In this document: positions 17,187-31,400 of the stretch, piece after piece
Position numbering within the stretch: the stretch's first letter is position 1
Layout: each line of letters begins with the position of its first letter
Notes under the pieces: generated by a model
What the model saw: only the letters and a program-made list of their open reading frames with translations
What the model was told of the DNA's origin: nothing
Database searches by the model: none
Made by a program: the position numbers and the translations under genes
Source of the DNA: CAYJBP01 sp964372025
GTDB taxonomy: Bacteria; Bacillota; Dehalobacteriia; UBA4068
Assembly (NCBI GenBank): GCA_964372025.1
Contig: CAYJPF010000002.1
Span: 1-64,000 of the forward strand
Direction: 5' to 3'
Length of the DNA stretch: 64,000 bases

Positions 17187-20100
17187 ATGGAAATTAAATC
17201 ATCAGCTCCTTATGTTATCCAAGGGATGAATCAAGATCTTGGAGAAGCAGTCTACAATCCACAATTTTCATTTGAGAATCGAAATATTAAGATTGTAGCA
17301 GATAAGGATAATACAGCCTTTACAATAACTAGTGAGCAGGGCAATGAACGCATTTATTTTGATAGGGACATAGAAGGCGTGTGTATAGGCTCTGCTACAT
17401 TATCGAACTATATAATTATATTTACACATAGCGACCTATGAGGAGGAACCGATCGAATCTATAGAATAAAAGACTTAAAAGAGTTAAATCTATTATATGA
17501 AGGAGATTTAAATTTTTCTTTTGATAATTTATTAGAAGTTTTGTCAGATTATGAATCTGAGTCCACTCAGAAATTATATTGAACAGATGGAGTGAATCCA
17601 GTGAGGATGCTTTCTATATTAGGCGACATCCCTAAAAGTGCTTGGGAAGATCCTACTTATTTCGACTTTGTCCCTAATGTACAATTATATGATATATGTA
17701 GTATTACTAAGAACAATTATGGAGGACAGTTTGCTCCAGGAGTTATTCAATATGCATACTCATATATACGAGAGTGGCAAGGAGTAGAAACTAATATAAT
17801 TAATACATCGGATCTTAATTATATTTCTTATACTAATTTAGCTGGTTCTCCCGAAGACATTTGTTCTAATAGTTTCTCATTAAGACTCTCCGGCTTAGAT
17901 ACAGATTATAAGTACGTGAGGATTTATTCTATACACAGAACTTCTTTGGATGCAATTCCCACTATAAAAAGTGTAGCAGAATTGGAGATATTGCCCCCTA
18001 ATAATACTTTAGAGGGATTGTCAGACATGTCTTTTGTACAATTTATAGAATCTTTCCAAAGTACTATAAGGAATAATGCCAGTTTACCACAACAATACAC
18101 GGCTGCTACGTTAACTACTGAGTTAGTTAAACTAACTTCTGAATATGAACAACTTGTCGCTTTTATTATTCATAAATATCAAATAGATATCACCGAGCTG
18201 AATAACAGCTTATTTACTCTCAAGGAAGTAGCAGAATTAATTTGAAGTACCTACACACCATATGTAGTATGTACAGACACCGGCATTGAGGGATATCCAA
18301 TTGATCCTACTTCTTTGCTATATAAAAATATTAATTCTATTGTAGCAGAAACAATCTCTAGTAAAGATTCTACGCTATTTTTAGGAAATTATTCCATTCC
18401 CTCTGATGATATTCCCCCCATTACGCATTTAGCAGTAGGCACTAAAATAACCGCATCTGAAGTATTTGTAGAATCTAAATATTATTCAGATACACAAAGA
18501 GCATATTATTTTTACATAACTAATACCAATAAGCCTCCTACTAAGAACATAGTAATGGAGTTGGTATATAGGGATCTATCTGGAGATACGGTGCATACAG
18601 AAGTTATACAGGCAGGCAGTTTTAAGTCTAATGATATAATTATTCCCACTGCCGGAGCAATAGTGGATATACGATTAGCCAACGATTCTCCTGTAACAGA
18701 TGATAATTATGTTTATTACTACGGTACAAAACCAATTTTACCAGAGTCTAATAATATAAGTGCGTTTGAATGAGGTTATAGAAATTATATAAAAGCCGAA
18801 GATTCTACTTCAATTGATACATATACATATACTCCGTATTCATTGGAAAATGGCTCGGGGTATAGTAAACATTTTAAAAAAGGTCAGCCGTACCAGTTTG
18901 CGTTACAAGGACAATTTAATAATGGAAAGTGGGGAGACCCTATTCCTATAGGCGAATATACGGATACGGGTAATATAAATTACTATCTTACTCCTAATAA
19001 ATCATTTTTGTTAGATCCTGTCAGGACATCCAAATATACAATTCCGCATACGCTAACTGATCTCACGAATAACAATGGAGTACCCTCTATTTATTCAAAT
19101 AGTGATAAACAATTAACCTTAGAATATCCACTGTCTGATAATATAGCCTATAAACCCTCGTATTCAAGAGCAGACGGCTCCACTTCAGTATGGCCATTTA
19201 TATACAAAGACTTTAATATAGACAATGCTAATCAATATTTAGCATACTATACTAAATATAAAGTTAATAATACATTTAAAGACTGCATGTGATTGGGAGA
19301 TCCATCACAACCAATGGCTTCTACACAGCTGCTCTATAAAACTAATGAATATAATCTATCTTCTATTCCTACTAACATTGAGAACGTTACGTGGGACACT
19401 GATTTTACTAAATTATATTTAAATAAATTACGCATACAGCTATCTTCTGCGCAATCCGAAGCACTATATAATTTAGGGTATAGAAAAGTTAGGCTATTAT
19501 ATATTCCGCCTAATAAATCACAACGGAAATATCCTGCACAAGGATTTTTAACTAATACTATATTCTCGCCTAAGTTTAGAGCAACTAATGCTCCCTGGGC
19601 TGCTACGGATTATAGGGCTCGTCCAAAGGAAGTATATAGAATGTATAATGAAAATACTGAGGCATTTAAATATTGGTCTAATAATTCTATTACCGTTGAG
19701 GCATTGGATGATTCTGGAAGCACTATTTCTACACAGCGATATCACAGATCTCCGTACTTTGTGCCATTTGTAAATAAATATTTTTATAAAGATGGGGATT
19801 CTATAAGTATATTACGTCATAATTATGGGCACCTTATGCCTATAAATAAAGAATTTGCGGCCCCCTCAATCAAAGAACAAACTATAGTACCTTTTCTTGA
19901 GACACCTGGCGCAGATGACAATATCGATTATAATGCGAAGAATCATTCGTATCAACCTGCATTAGTGGATTTATCCGATCAGCACTTCTACATGGATGAG
20001 AATATTGTAGACTTTTGGAGCCCTGATATAGAATTCCAAGAAGCAGAGCAACAATTTTATGAAAATGCTACTGCAAGAATAAAAATTAGGGGCACAAGTC

Positions 20101-22844
20101 ACGTAGTAAGTACTACCACGTCTTCTACTATTACTAAACAAACTAATGATTCTTATAGTATAACTGGGTATTCTAGAGGAGCAAATTACAACCCTTACTC
20201 TGGACTATCTAAGAATCATCTCCAAGACAATGAGTACCTAAAGCCTTTATCCAAAGAATTTCCTTTTATACCAGATTATCAGTATATTCAGGGAGAAGCG
20301 GGCATATCAAGATACCTGTTATTTCGTACAGTTGATTCCGATATAGGTTCTGCGGAGGGAATTTCCTCATACATTTGAGGAGCCAAGGATATAATAACTT
20401 CATCCGGAGAAGAGCTTACCCATATTTCCAATTTAGATTCGATTTGCTCCTCTCAAAAGTATTGTTTGAATACATTATTATTTAAAGATTCTCCTGAATT
20501 AATTTTAAATATTAATAAACCTATTTATTCCCAACAAACGGATACTATTCGACCTCTACAATATTATTCTACTACTATAACTGGCCCTACAGTTTCATAT
20601 TCGTCTGGGTTAAATGAATTAATTATTGATGGAGAGTATTCATTGCCTGTAGTATATACAGCTAATAAACATTTAACATTTTCATTTGCCCCAGGAAAAA
20701 GACTGGGATTTGATGAAGTACTACAAAATGATATAGAGAGTGTAGTATTACCAACTATTCCAGAATTATCCGCCTATTCAGAGGAACTATCAGCATTACA
20801 AAGTTCACCAAATTCGGAAATCGTAATGATTAGATCTGAGGTGACGTATATTGATAAGAATTTAGTGATTGTTAAATTAACTACTTCACATAATTTAGAT
20901 GGTAATATTAAATGTTTGGTAAAAGTTAGACTAGGATTTAATAGTTCCTCTAAGTCAAAGGAAATATCTTATTATATTACTATTCCTAAAGGAGGAAATT
21001 CTGCAGAATTAGCATATCATTATGGAAGTGATTGGGTTCGAAATTACACTACTGCAAAAGTAGTAAGTCTCATAATCAGTGATTATGACACACAAGTATA
21101 TACAGTATCTCCAGAATTTGTTGGGACGCAATATAATACAGTTCTTATTGGAATTGATCCCGTCTCGAATCAACAAGTATTTGCTACTTTAGATGATACG
21201 TGAGTAATTCCAGAAGAAGAAATTTCTTCATCTATATTTTATTTGCCTTCCAATAGTGTTTATGGAAAGACGTGGTTGGACCCAACTCAAAAGAATTTAT
21301 TAGCTCCTGAATATAATAACGTAGCCGCCACTTCTATTATACAGCATAGAAATTTACCATATTTTCTATTAGTAGACTTGGAGCAGGATGTTATAGTAAA
21401 TGAAATTTCTGATGTGAATTCTAATGAATATTCAAAGTTATGAATTCCTTGTGGTAAGGCTGAAGTATTATATTCTCCACAATTACAAATACCGACCGTG
21501 GTAGAAGCCACAGAAGGAGATGTTTACGTAGGACGGTATGATTGTCTTCGAGTAGCTTCTGGAGAAGATCAAGTTATTAGAACAAATGATATTGTGTCAA
21601 TAATTTGTGAATCATATACTAATCCAGATGGTCGGTATGACGTAAATAGATTTAATGCAGATACTCGTAATGTAAATTTTAATAATTATAACTTACGAAA
21701 TGAAGTATATGATCAGACTAATAATTATTTTAATTACAATAGGACTGATTATAGAGTGATTGAAGAAAAGTCTACCTTTCCAACGCAGTTTACGTGGTCT
21801 TTGGCAAAATTGCCAAATAGTCTAACTGATCAGTGGACGGATATTACAGGAGCATCTACATATGCTTTATTAGGAGAATGTGGTAGTTTAAGCAGAATAG
21901 TTAACTTTAACAATCAATTGTATGCATTTCAAAAAAATGGAGTATCTAACATTCTATTTAATAATAGGGTTCAAATACCTACTTCAGATGGAATGCCTAT
22001 TGAAATTTCTAATAATTATGATGTTAATGGAGTAAGGTATTTAAGCACTTCCCAAGGATTACAAAATAAATTTGCATATACTTCTACTAATAGGGCGATG
22101 TATTTTATAGATGACCATCTAAAAACTTTAAATATTTTTGATGGGCAAAGTATCACAGATTTAAGTATTTCTAAAGGAATGAGTTCGTGGATTAAACGTA
22201 ATACGGGAGATCCTTCTAATGCTACTTACACTGGAATATTATCTAATTATAAATTGAGTACTGATTACATTAATTCTAATGTATATATACATAATGATAA
22301 GGATTGCTTAGCATATTCTGAATTACTTGGAGCATTTACTAGTTTTTATGACTATCAAAATACTTTAACTAAATTTAATGTAGATACGGAATTACTTGCT
22401 ATTAAAAGCACTAATAATACTACTCAATTGTATAAACAACATTCTGGAAATAAATACAACACATTCTTTGGAGAACCTGCTAAGGAATCTTACATTCATT
22501 ACCTAGTAAATCCTAATCCTACTATGGATAAGGTGTTTAATAACATCGAGTTTAGAGGAGATTTGTTTAATAGTATTAATAATAAATTATTACTAACAAC
22601 TCCTTGGAATAAAATCCAAGTATGGAATGAGTATCAAGATTCTGGTGCAGTAGACTTAGTTCAATATAAAAATCTTCAAAAGAAGTTTAGAGTATGAAGA
22701 GCAATTCTTCCTAGGGATGCTTCTGAGTATAAACTAAACAGAATTAGAAATACTTGGACTAATATTAAACTCACTCATGTTCCAAATGAATCGGGTGATA
22801 CTAAGTTATCAGTACATGACTTAATAATTAATTATACAATATAA
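17187..22844 (+). CDS. Large tail hub / stabilisation protein
   Basis: A single 1885-residue protein when nine TGA codons are read as Trp (17439, 17580, 18243, 18771, 19290, 20376, 21201, 21441, 22695). All pieces share one frame with no gap, and the standard code gives eight unrelated-looking fragments. The N-terminus (APYVIQGMNQDLGEAVYNPQFSFENRNI) is characteristic of the large tail hub/stabilisation protein of crAss-like phages. The rest is beta-rich and Asn/Ser/Tyr-rich, like tail-barrel proteins. About a third of its Trp codons are TGA. It lies directly after the ring proteins, as expected, and its TAA overlaps the next ATG. Confidence 0.85.
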
Positions 22845-25036
22845 TGAGTTGAAATAGTTTATCTATACGAGACCGCCATTCCTATATTAGGGATGGGGTC
22901 TCCAAAGGAATACATGATCTAAATGAGATTCAGAATTTATACAAAGAAGGAGGCAACTTAAAGAAATCCTATTCTTTAGATAATCTACACGAATTAGCAG
23001 TAGATAATCCTTCTAAATATAAAGAATATATGGGTAAATTACCTAAAGAATACCAAGTCAAAGTAATTGAAAATGCTAGTAGGGAAAGATACGGCTATGA
23101 AGGATTAAATAGTTATATGATGGCAGCTACAGGAGGACTGCCTTCTGTAGCGGGCCAAGCTGCCGCTGAATTAATAGATTACAATGTAAATAAGGCTACT
23201 AAAGGTAATAAGCAGTCTTGAGGAGAATTGTTTTATACTGGTAATAATCCTGTATTGTCTACTGTAGCTAGTATGACTAATCCAGGCAATATAATTGGAG
23301 GAATGGGCAGTGCTAGAGATATTACTAGTAGGGCTTTACCTAATAGTTCTAAAGTAAATATTGATTTAGAGAGGTTAGCTACTTCTGGTAAAAAACATAG
23401 ATTCGATAAAGAACTAAATAAAATCAGAGAATATGCACAAAAGCAAAAAGATAACAGTCCTTTAGTAGACATCAGTGGGCGAAAAAAGGAATTGAAAGAT
23501 AGTCAGACTTTAAAATCAATTAGAAAATTTGCTGCAGATAGATGGAAGACTCAAAAAGAATATGGCAGACATTATGCAGATCCACAATATCCGGCTGAAG
23601 AATTAAATGCTAATAGAGAATTTATATACAATAAATTAAATAGTGAGGATATTAATGATCCATTTGGCTATTCTCCTACGTTTTCTGATTATTCGCCTGA
23701 ATTATTAGATAAGGCATATGCTATATATAATTACAGAAACCAATTAATGCGAGGTAAAGGGAATTTAAATATGGATAGTATCAGTGCTTCTGAGGCACTG
23801 CAAATGGCTAGAGAAAATAAATTTCCAGTAAGAAGTTTTGAAAATACCTTGATCATGTCTGGTAAACATCGCACTCAAGAAAATGCCAGAAAATATATAA
23901 ACACTAAATTAGTTCCACAATTAGAGAAAGACTTAACGCAAATAGGGGTATCTCCAAGAGTTGCAGAAAACATTGCAATTATGGCGGGTCAATCTGACAA
24001 AGTTCCAAACGTTGTTAGGGACAGTAAATATTGGAGATATACTATGACTAGTGATTTTTCTAAAGATTTTTTTGATTTGGATAACGAAAATATGGATTTC
24101 TGGAATAATCCCCCTACCGGAAAGGAAATACTATCATATAAACAACCTTATACATCAACTATTAAAAGGCATGATTCCTACCCAAATTTAAAAAAATATG
24201 TCCTTTCTCAATCTAAAGACACTAATGTGGATAAGTTTTCAGAGTATCCTAGCCTACAAAAAATTTTACAACAATCTCCTGCATATATAGAAGATGCAAA
24301 CATGCTGCTCTCTAAGTACAAAGATTTAGGTAGCGAGGATATAGAAAAGGACGTTTTATTAGATTTAATGGAACAGAGGCTTACTTTTGCTAGAGGAGTT
24401 AATATTGAATCTGGAGACGAGTATTTAGCTAGAAAAGCATTGAGCACAGTGCCTGATGAAACATATGGAGGAAGATCTGATCTTCCCAGGAATCTTGAAA
24501 AGGGACAAGATGCATTATATACTAGTAACTCTTTGCCTACCGCACTTTCATATTCTTATCCTACTCGTAAGGGAATCTCTAGAATAGGAATTTTAAAGCC
24601 ATCACGAGAAAGTTTTAATCTCAATGGTCCTAGAGAAAATTGGTTTAAGGACAATTGGCCGAATATTGTTACAGCTTCATCTACCTCCTCAGGAAAAAAT
24701 ATTAATTGAGATCAACTTCTGCCAAAAGAAATTCAAACAGGAGCCATTAATGAAGATCCTAAGTATTTGAATAAAGTGCGGTTGACAAACAGACTTTATG
24801 ATGACGATAGTGTAGTATCTCGCTTATCTTCTGTCAATCCCTTCAATCATTTTTTACATATAGGAGAGAGGAACAGTGTCCCTAACAATTTACAATTGGT
24901 AGAGTACCTTTCGCCTGCTGAACTGCCTAGGTTTAAGGAAGGAGTCACTAGAGCTCATGAAGGAGTGTACACTCCAGGGTTTTCTAAAGGATATCAAAAT
25001 GGAGGTAAATTAAAATTAAAAGAATATGGCTATTAA
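22844..25036 (+). CDS. Virion-associated protein, possible ADP-ribosyltransferase-like C-terminal domain
   Basis: A 730-residue ORF with TGA at 22850 (Trp3), 23219 (Trp126) and 24707 (Trp622). The first ~120 residues are helical and the middle is charged. Residues ~510-600 contain RGVN (Arg517) and, ~40 residues later, LYTSNSLPTALSYS (559-563 TSNS) and GISRIGILKP. An Arg followed by a Ser/Thr-Ser strand resembles the core of ADP-ribosyltransferases, but I find no clear catalytic Glu motif, so this is tentative. It overlaps the next gene by 11 bases. Its place behind the tail hub suggests a tail or ejected protein. Confidence 0.5.
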
Positions 25037-26768
25037 AAATAAAAATATAGTACCAGCAGCATTAGGTGTAGCTACTTCAGCTACATCTAATTTGCTAGAT
25101 ACAGGAGCAGACCCTTATAATATAAACTCAATAGGGCAATTTAATTCTAGGGAAGCACTCATAGGAGCTATGCAGGGGTGAGATCCCCAACAAGAAGTTT
25201 CTGTAGGAGGAACTGCCCTAAAAGGAGCTGCAGCTGGAGCGAGCGCAGGATCAGTAGCGGGACCTTTGGGAACATTGATAGGTGGAGTAGTGGGCGGAGC
25301 AAGCGGGTTCTTTGGAGGACAAGCTAAGAATAATTCCATTCGTCACCAAAATACTCAAATTCAAGATGCCTTCGCAGATCAAAACGACTATCTACGTTTA
25401 AAGCAGATCAATCAAACCATGGCTAATATCGCTAAGCATGGTGGTAAATTAAATACCCACGGAGGAACTTTTACATCAGATTTTACATCATTTAATAACG
25501 GTGGGAGGCATGAGCAAAACCCCAATAGAGGTATTCCACAAGGAGTAGATCCACAAGGAATTCCTAATTTAGTAGAAGAGGGGGAGACTAAATGAGATGA
25601 TTATATATTCTCAGATAGCCTAAAAACTTCTCCAAAACTAAATAAACAGTTACATTTAAAAAATATAGATAATATGACTTTTGCTAAAGCTTCTAAAAAG
25701 ATTACTAAAGAATCTGAGGAAAGACCTTTTGATAATATCAGTAAACGAGGCAAAGAGCGTATGCTAAATAGGTTAAAGGATGAACAAGAAGTTTTCCGCA
25801 AGCCTGTTAATAATATGTATAATGATGGAGGTCCTTTGGAGTTCTTTAAAAAATATATGGATACGCCGGATTTCTCGGGAGAAAGTAATCCATTAATTAA
25901 TAAGATTCCGAGGTATAGTACAATGTGGAAAGGAGAAGATTCTGCAGATTTTACTTCAGAATACGCATTTAATGTTCCAAAGTTAAATTTAGACGTTACG
26001 CAGACTCCGGAAATTACTTCTAGTAATTTAGATCAATATGATTTTATGCGTGGCAGAGATAGACTTCCTATAGTAGACACAGAGAATGTAAATATTAATA
26101 CACCTATTTTTCCTGATACCTCTATACAAAGTCGCTCTACTGCAGTAGTCCCCAATGTCTCTAAGACTTCCAACATAGATTGAGGAGAAGCGGCTATGTT
26201 CGCTCCCGCAATTACTAATTTAGGAAATGTTATAGCTGATATGACCAGTACTCCGGAAGTAGCAAGCTTTGGTAGAATGAATATTAGTGATTCTATTAAA
26301 CGTAGGTATTTACCATATACTCCGGTTGATAGAGAATATTTAGCTAATAGATATAGAGCGCAGGCTGGGGCAGCTACGAGAGGAATTATAGATTCTTCTG
26401 GAGGAAATTCAGCAGCAGCTAGAGCATCACTAATTGCACAAAACTTCAATAGTCAAAATGCTTTGGGAGATATGTATAAACAATTAGATGACACTAATAG
26501 AAATAGACTAATCCAATCTCTTACTTTCGATACTCAGCAAGATGCACAACGTGCACAACTCCTCGCACAAGAACAAGGATTTAACGCACAAATGGGTATG
26601 CAAGAGTACGATATTAATGCTAGGAATAGAGCAGCTAAGCGCAATGCAGTTAGAGCGGGCATTAATACTGTAGGCAGAGATATTGGAGAAGTAGGAAAAT
26701 ATATGAATAATACGGACATAGTAAATCTATTATATTCATATGATAAAAAAGGTAATTATAAAAAGTAA
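25026..26768 (+). CDS. Virion protein with hydrophobic Gly-rich segment and NLVEEGE motif
   Basis: A 580-residue ORF with TGA as Trp52, Trp190 and Trp386. Residues ~65-105 are a Gly/Ala-rich hydrophobic stretch (GAAAGASAGSVAGPLGTLIG) that could insert in a membrane. Residues ~150-195 (THGGTFTSDFTSF, then GIPQGVDPQGIPNLVEEGE, then KWDDYIFS) form a motif seen in many Bacteroidetes phage tail proteins; its Trp190 is a TGA. The C-terminal ~190 residues are helical and Ala/Gln/Asn-rich. It is probably an internal virion protein ejected with DNA. It starts inside the preceding gene and ends at TAATG. Confidence 0.68.
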
Positions 26769-28435
26769 TGGCTGGTATAAGTGCTTATGATAAGATAGAG
26801 TATGGGGAGTTCAAGCTCCCCTCTCTTCAAGAAATGATGATTGTTCCTGAGTACCTTACTCAGCAGCATGAAATGACTAATGCTGAATTGATTAACACTC
26901 AATTAGAAGCAGTTAATGTAGGATCATCATTGATACCAGGTATTGATGATGACCTTCTACAACAAACTAATGCTTTTCAACAAAACGTTGATAGCACAAT
27001 AGAAGAATTAGGAAGAACAGGTATTAATTCTACTATAAAAAGTAAGTTAATTGCTGCTAAAAAACAGTATAATACTAACATAGCTCCTATAGGGGTAGCT
27101 GCGCAATCCAGAGAAGCAGCTGCTGCAGAGATAGATGAAGCTCGTATTAAAAATCCAAATTTAATTGCTAAGGATCTTAGATCTATTAGATTATCAGATT
27201 GAATTTCTAATCCATCTCTCCGTAATCCGGATATGATTGATCTTATGCAGGTGGAAGATAGTGCATATAAAGCTATGGAGCCTTTACAAAATTATGTTGC
27301 CTCCACTGCGCCCGAATTACTTTCAACAGGTCTTTTAGGTAAATATTTTACTAAGGTTCAACAAGGGGCTTCTGTTAATGATATTGCACAATCTATGATT
27401 ATGGATGGCGGGATGGCTCCAGAAAATGCTTCGGAGTTAAGTAAATTAATGCATCTAACTGCACAAAATTTATATGATCTTACTGGAGTAGCTTCTAATT
27501 ATGGTGCACAATCAGAGGCTTCTAACAGAGTATTAGGAATTATTCAAAATGCCTATAATTCAACTATAGGTTCTCCTACTTTTGGAACATTAACTGACGA
27601 GTGGGCATTAGCAAAAGCGAGGAAAGGTCTAGAAGACTCTGGACAAGATACGCAACAAGGGTATCAATTTTTGACTACTTTGTCTGAACAACGTGATCCT
27701 AATGCTGCGCAAACTTACTCTGAATTATTAGCTCTTCATGCTGACCCAATGGGCACATTCACTACTACTCCCAATAATTCCCCCTCTACCTTTATAGCAA
27801 CCGGCATGGGAGGAACTACTATTAAGAATCATGATGAATTAACAGCAAGGTTACGTAAATTAGGATGAGAGGTTACATCAGAGGACGTGCTTAATAACAC
27901 TCCGTTAGTTCAGCAAGCGATGCAGCATGCACAAACTCAGCTTGCTCAGGCCTCCGAACAACAAGTAGAACTTAATCTTAATTATCCTGATTTTAAGAGT
28001 AATTTTAAAAATATGATAATGCCCAAGGCTTCTACAGGAATGATTAATATTTATAGTTCTACCGAAGATGCTAAAAACGGGACCTCTAAAATTAAGAAAA
28101 AGACCATTGAGGACTTGGCTAAATTAGAGTGATCCAATGATGTCACGGTAGATTTTCAAACTCACGACGGATTATTAGTAATTCGCACACCCGACTCTGA
28201 TGATAAATTCTATATTAAACCTGAGGATATTAATACTACTTTAGTTAATACTATGCAAGAGTACAGAGCTCTGCGAGATATGTCGCAAAAAGATTTTTAC
28301 ACACATTTAATAAGATTATCTCCTCAACAGGCTGCTTATCAAACAGCACTAAGAAATGATCCACAAGTTATAGGTAATATCATTTTTAATAACCTATCAT
28401 CGGAGAATCAAGGTACTCATTATAAATTAGAATAA
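26768..28435 (+). CDS. Helical virion (cargo-type) protein
   Basis: A 555-residue ORF with TGA at 27200 (Trp145), 27866 (Trp367) and 28130 (Trp455). It is almost wholly helical, rich in Gln, Ala and Asn, with coiled-coil stretches (VQQAMQHAQTQLAQASEQ). No enzyme or membrane motif is visible. Both ends use the TAATG overlap, tying it to the previous gene and to the giant polymerase gene behind it. This neighbourhood corresponds to the cargo/ejection protein region of crAss-like phages, hence the tentative role. Confidence 0.62.
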
Positions 28436-31400
28436 TGGCAGAATACGATATAACAAAAATCAATGCTGCTCAGAATGAAGCAGATAAGCTTAATAGGGAT
28501 TCTGGATCTATCCAAGGCCTGAAAGGAATAAATACTGTTTCATCTAACGCATTAGATTACATTAGACAAGGACAAAAGGCTGCTCTCTTAGAGCAGTCTA
28601 GTCCGAACACAAGATTTACAGGTGAGAGATATGCGGAAGCTGTAGATTATAACTTTTCAAGATACGATGATTCTTCTGAGAATGTGGCAGATTTAACTGA
28701 TATGAATGCAGTTAGGGCGGATGCTCAACCAGGTGTTCTAAAGGCAGGGTCCGCTATTATTGGAGGAGCATTGTCTGGATTAGCTACTGCAGTGGAAACT
28801 ACTGCATACACAACGGACTGGCTAACAGAATTTGCTAGAGCAGATGAAATAGACGAAAGTGTATTTTTACAACTAGCAGAAGCTATGCGCGAAAGTAAAG
28901 CTGCTATATCAAGAGAGATGCCAATATATGAGCGTCCTGGAGATAATGTAGCTGAACAAGTATTTAAATGGAATTCATTAAAAAGTATTATAGATTCAGC
29001 TATAGGATTTGCTATTCCCGGTGGAGCTATTAGTAAAGGCGCAGAAGCAGCCGCTTCTATGTTGGGGGCAGGCGCTAAGGCAGCCATTGCTTCTCAAAGA
29101 ACCGCTTACATAATAGATAAGTTCATTACTCCATCCATAGGAGTAGGAGCATCTGCTCTTGCTACTAATTATGGCGAAGGAATGTCTATGGCTATGGCAG
29201 CTAGTGACGAAGTTTCTGAGGAGTATATTAATAATTATGCTGCTCAATATATACAAGCAGCTAAAGAAATGGGGCAACCTATTTCTTTACAAGATGCGAA
29301 AAAATTAGGTGCAGAAGTATTAGCCAATGATGAGAATGCTCAAATGCAATTGGAGTTACTTCAAGAAGACATTGTTAATAGAAATAAAATTATGGCAGTG
29401 TCTAACCTATTTGCTCTTAGAGGAATTATTAAAAATTCTAATTTTAGAAATTCATTATTAAAAAGCCCTACTGCTAAAAAAGCTTGGTTAGAGCAGTTTA
29501 ATAAACTTAGCTCGGCTAATCCTATTCTTCAAGCTGCTACAGAAGGTCTTGAAGAAGGCACTCAGGCAGTCATGACTGAAGATGCTACTTTTGAGACTCG
29601 TAAGAAATTAGGATTTACATCTAATCTAGAGGAAGAGATTCCAGTAGATCTATGGGATAGGGTAGTAAAATATGCTGCTAGTAAAGATGTTTTGACAGAA
29701 GCTATCATAGGATTTGCATCAGGTCCTTTACAAAGTGCTGGCGCAAAATTAACCAGTAACGTTCTTTCAGGAGATCCTCTATCTAAGAAGTACGGAGAAC
29801 AATATGCGCAAGAGTATTCTACACAACAAGCTTGGGAAAGTCCTGTAGAAGAGGATGTGCGCAAGATAGCGCAAGGCATTATGTTGAAAGATTTGGCGGA
29901 TGCTACTAATGATACTATAGCTTCTAATAAAATGCAGCGAGAGATGTTTGTGAATACTTACAAAAAAGCTGCTACCGAAGGACGTGCTCCATTATTCGTA
30001 TCTCTAATGGAAGACGTTGAGCAAGCTACATCAGATCCCACCGAAAGAAATAGAATTAGTGATCTTCGTAAGTTAGCGGAAGCTGCTGAAAATAAGTTAT
30101 TATTTTCGATAGGAGACAAAGAAACAGGCGGACTACGGTTCGATAATGAGTTAGATAAACTTATTCATAGAGCAACTTTAGATGATATTCAAACTGCTCT
30201 CCAAGAAGTACCTTCTGAAATTAATGAGGAAATTAAAGACTCCGGAGAAACTGCATCATTAACTATTAATAAGGGCGAGGCTTTTTATGAAATTAAACAG
30301 GGGGATAACACAAAGTCTCCAGATGTATCACCGGAGCTAAAAGCAAAGATAGTCGATTATACACAACGTTATGCTGATACTTATAGCGAGTTACAGGAAG
30401 CTAAGCAGGTAAGTAAAGACTTAAATAGTCCCACAAAGAGAAAGGCTATCAAAGAAGCTAAAAGACAAGCAGCCGCTAAAAAAGCTTATGAGGATTTTAA
30501 AAAATCTGCAGAACCTATGGTGGATGCAGACGTAACGTATTCAGACGCACCTGATAAAAAGGTTAAAGTTGTTAATGATGGGGGAGTCCTATATCTAAGA
30601 GAGTTTGACGAAGATTCTCAAGCATATATTACCCCACTGGTAACTAACTCTAAGGACGAAGAGTTACCCATGACCCAAGCCCAATTAGATAAGCTAACCT
30701 TGACTCTTACTGCACCCCCTAGTTCTACTATACCTGTAGAAGAAGCAGCGGTATCAGAGGCAGTTACCCCTCCAATAGAACCTATTGCAGAACCTGTGAC
30801 TCCTTCTGCAGAGGCCTCTACACAAATTTTAGAGACCCCTTTGGAAAATCTCTATAGTGCTGTAGAGCAGGAACTAGGCAATACTCCGGTGGAGAGAATA
30901 ATTTCACAATTATCGGATAGAATAATCTTTGAATATAATTCATTATTAGAAACTAATCCTACTGAAGAGCAAATTAAGAATTTCTTTAACGCTATTGGAG
31001 GACAGTTGAATAATTTCCCAATGCTTCAGCAAGTACTCTCCCAATCAGACGATTTTCTTAATGTTTGGACTATTCTAAATACGAGTGCGGCAGAATTTAA
31101 GTCTTCAGGCACGTTACCTACAGTAAGTTTGCCTACAATTGCTAATGCTGCCCTTAGAGATAAATTAGAATCTATTAAAGAGGCATCTGCCACTACTATA
31201 GCTGAGGAGGTCTCTAAGATTGATAGAGAGGAGTTAACTCCTGTAGAGGAGCAAGCTGTAGATGAAGCCATTCAACAAGCTGTTGAAACCATAGTGGAAG
31301 AAGCTGGGGATACTACTAATGAGACTGAGGAAACTGTAGATACTTTAACAGAGGCTATTTCTGAAGTAGATAGTACTACAGCAAAACAACTTATAGACGG

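Noticed and set aside
17187..22844. Eight separate tail genes or a decayed pseudogene
   Set aside because: All pieces are in one frame, joined by single TGA codons without gaps or frameshifts, and the joined protein is a single tail hub; recoding explains it.
28725..29277. Minus-strand ORFs inside the giant polymerase gene
   Set aside because: They have low-complexity Ala/Ser-rich sequence mirroring the plus-strand coding region and no start context or neighbours.
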